From: Odontocerum albicorne
Taxonomy: Eukaryota; Arthropoda; Insecta; Trichoptera; Odontoceridae
Length of the DNA: 64,000 nucleotides
Reading direction: 5' to 3'
Assembly (NCBI GenBank): GCA_949825065.1
Contig: OX463846.1
Span: 1,939,778-2,003,777, forward strand
The notes under the pieces were generated by a model, which was not told the DNA's origin, searched no databases, and saw nothing but the letters and a program-made list of their open reading frames with translations. Position numbers and translations under genes: made by a program. Shown one piece after another: positions 62,043-64,000 of this stretch (positions are counted from its first letter, which is position 1; every line of letters begins with the position of its first letter).

Positions 62043-63001
62043 CTATGCGTATCCAGAAAGTAAGTGTACTGAGGCTCTCACGACCGGATGGATTTTATTT
62101 TCGACATGTTGGCTACATTTCCGTGTAGCCTGACCCTTCCCCTCCACAACGAGACCGGTTCGAGGTCAGTACGTTGAGAAGTGTCGACGCGACAACACGT
62201 TTCGTGAAAAATGTCAATCCAATCTCCCGTCAAGTGCGAAATACGCGGCGTCATCCGTTATCTCGTTTGGAAGGAAAAACCTCCGGTTGAGGTTTATAAT
62301 GAGGTGAAAACTGCATATGGTGATAAAGCTATGAATCGTACGAGTGTGTACAAGTGGTGTCGCAAGTTTAAAAACGGTCACGTCACACCTCTTCACCCTC
62401 CGCCAAAAAGTTCAAAACCACAATTTCAGCCAACAAAATCATGGCATCCGTGTTTTGGGACTGTCAAGGCATAATTTTAATTGAATATATGCCTCAAGGG
62501 GAGACCATCAACTCTGCAAGATACTGTGAGACCCTAAAAAAATTGCGGAGGGCGATTCAGAACAAGAGGAGAGGTATGCTGACAAAGGGAGTCTACATGC
62601 TGCACGACAATGCCAGACCACACACGGCCAACGCCACGAAGGAACTGTTCGCCTCGTTTAAATGGGATTTCCTGAACCATCCCGCGCATTCCCCTGACCT
62701 AGCACCTTCAGATTACTATCTCTTTACCTCCCTGAAGCTGCACATGGGTGGAAAAAGGTTTTCAACCGACGAGGAGGTAAAGGAGGAGGTGGAGAAGTGG
62801 ACGGAGGGGTTGGCGGGAAACTACTTCGAGGAAGGCCTCAAAAAGTTGATACCCCGCTTCACCACATGCATTGAGAGGAATGGCGACTATGTCGAAAAAT
62901 AGCTTACATATGTACTACGGTAACCACGTAATTTTTTTGTTTAAATAAAAAAAATTGTAACCTACAAAAATTCAGTACACTTACTTTCTGGATATGCCTC
63001 G
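62043..63001 (+). mobile_element. mariner deletion derivative 2
   Basis: 959 bp between TAs (62041-62042 and 63002-63003). Same family as 52067-53024. It retains the N-terminal domain (62211-62380: SIQSPVKCEIRGVIRYLVWK, then TSVYKWCRKFKNGHV). It has lost the stretch up to and including the first catalytic Asp, then reads on out of frame. From 62441 the C-terminal core is open for 153 residues: MASVFWDCQGIILIEYMPQG, MLHDNARPHTANATKELFA, SPDLAPSDYYLF, ending NGDYVEK. It cannot encode active transposase. Confidence 0.9.
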
Positions 63002-63003
63002 TA

Positions 63004-64000
63004 TATGATAATAACGACCCCGTAGCCTAGTTTATGTGCAACCTTACGTTACACCTTGTTTTTCTTAGGGTATTCAAATAAGTAACTTGTTTAGAAAGGT
63101 TGTATTAATGCATTTAGGCTCTATCCATTTATATGCTATGTATGAAAAATTAAGTTGGATTAAAATCATGCAAGTAAAATTAAAAAGTATAAATAAATAA
63201 ACAACATTTGATAATTAACACCTTTGAGGAGAGAAATTAAAACGGTAGAAAAATTTACAATTATTTCTGACAATAGGAGCTTGTTTATGCAAAATCGTAC
63301 GCTTTTGTAGGAACAAATGCGATTGCCAAACACCGTAGTTTACATGAGAAGCAATATTAACTTTGATAAGCTGTTAAAATCAGTACAAATAAGCATTTTT
63401 TAAGTTTTTCGGTACATTGTTCCTTATAACAAAAATAACAAAAAAATATAACAGAGCCAGAAGTGAGTACTCAACACATTAAGTTTGACAGAATATATGT
63501 ACAAAAAAAATCTTTTTTTTTTTTTACCCAATTACAACAAATATATTTAGAAAGAAACAGGTATCAAATCTTAATATAACATTTTGACCAACACAATACG
63601 GGACCGTCCATAGGCATACAGTCCGCAGGGCGCAAAAAATACAAACACAGTTGACAAATCATTGGAAAATAAATACAAATTGTAAACAAAATACGGAATC
63701 AGGTACAACGTCACAAATCCTTAAAAAAGGATTGGGGAAAAATAATGAAAAAAATTGTAATAAAAAAACTAAATTATCGATTAAAAAGCAGTTCAAGAAA
63801 GGTCTGCAAAAGTCCTCGAAGACACAAAGGATCTCACTTCAAAAACTTTTATCTTGATCTTGAAAATAAGAGCTGTAACGTTGACACATTGAACCAAATC
63901 GACATTAAATGCAATCCTTGAAAGTCCTAGAACATTAAATGAAAACGAACGCAATTTGCAAATGTCTGTATAGGTTCCATCTTGCATTTTTAATAAAAAA
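63004..64000. other. Right-edge spacer
   Basis: AT-rich. gaccccgtagcctagtttat at 63016 hints at a tRNA-like A box but has no B box. aatattaactttgataagct near 63355 recurs at 21506. No gene supported. Confidence 0.35.

Overview
This is an AT-rich stretch of animal nuclear DNA, almost certainly from an insect. The evidence is introns with GT..AG borders, mariner, Tigger and piggyBac-type DNA transposons, several non-LTR retrotransposon families, tRNA-derived SINEs and Ty3/gypsy LTR fragments. No prokaryotic operon, rRNA or functional tRNA gene was seen. I could not fix the insect order from sequence alone.

Only one host protein gene can be supported: a phospholipase B1-like GDSL/SGNH lipase on the + strand. 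Its seven exons are 13682-13825, 18015-18282, 20612-20838, 23037-23199, 28652-28803, 32886-33042 and 33430-33650, followed by AATAAA at 33653. All six splice phases join without a break and give 443 residues carrying the family's catalytic blocks. The signal-peptide exon is probably upstream and was not found. Its introns hold most of the repeats described here.

Layout. 1-13.6 kb: LINE ends, SINEs, a MITE with a 109-bp tandem array, several satellites and one intact mariner (10681-11965). 13.7-33.7 kb: the lipase gene, whose introns carry foldback elements, a 29-bp array ending just before exon 4, a 40-bp array, gypsy LTR pieces and nested LINEs. 33.7-45.6 kb: an 86-bp array, an 849-bp foldback, decayed transposases, 31-bp and 36-bp arrays, a Tigger remnant and a piggyBac-type MITE. 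45.6-64 kb: nested LINEs, an RTE reverse-transcriptase fragment, two internally deleted mariners (52 and 62 kb), a 39-bp array and a third copy of an element with an A/T-only tail.

LINE names used here are local labels. LINE-A is CR1/jockey-like with a TAAA tail. LINE-B and LINE-C are other LINEs with similar C-termini. LINE-D and the 'RTE' fragments are endonuclease/RT types. The same is true of SINE-A and SINE-B.

The most interesting signals are not genes. (1) The 8-mers TACGAGTA/TACTCGTA recur about 16 times, and three internal comparisons show TA becoming TA-CTCG-TA, as expected of transposon excision footprints. (2) Five foldback elements carry ten copies of a hammerhead-like CTGANGA..hairpin..GAAACCGGT module. 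(3) At least three tandem arrays appear to have grown out of pieces of mobile elements.
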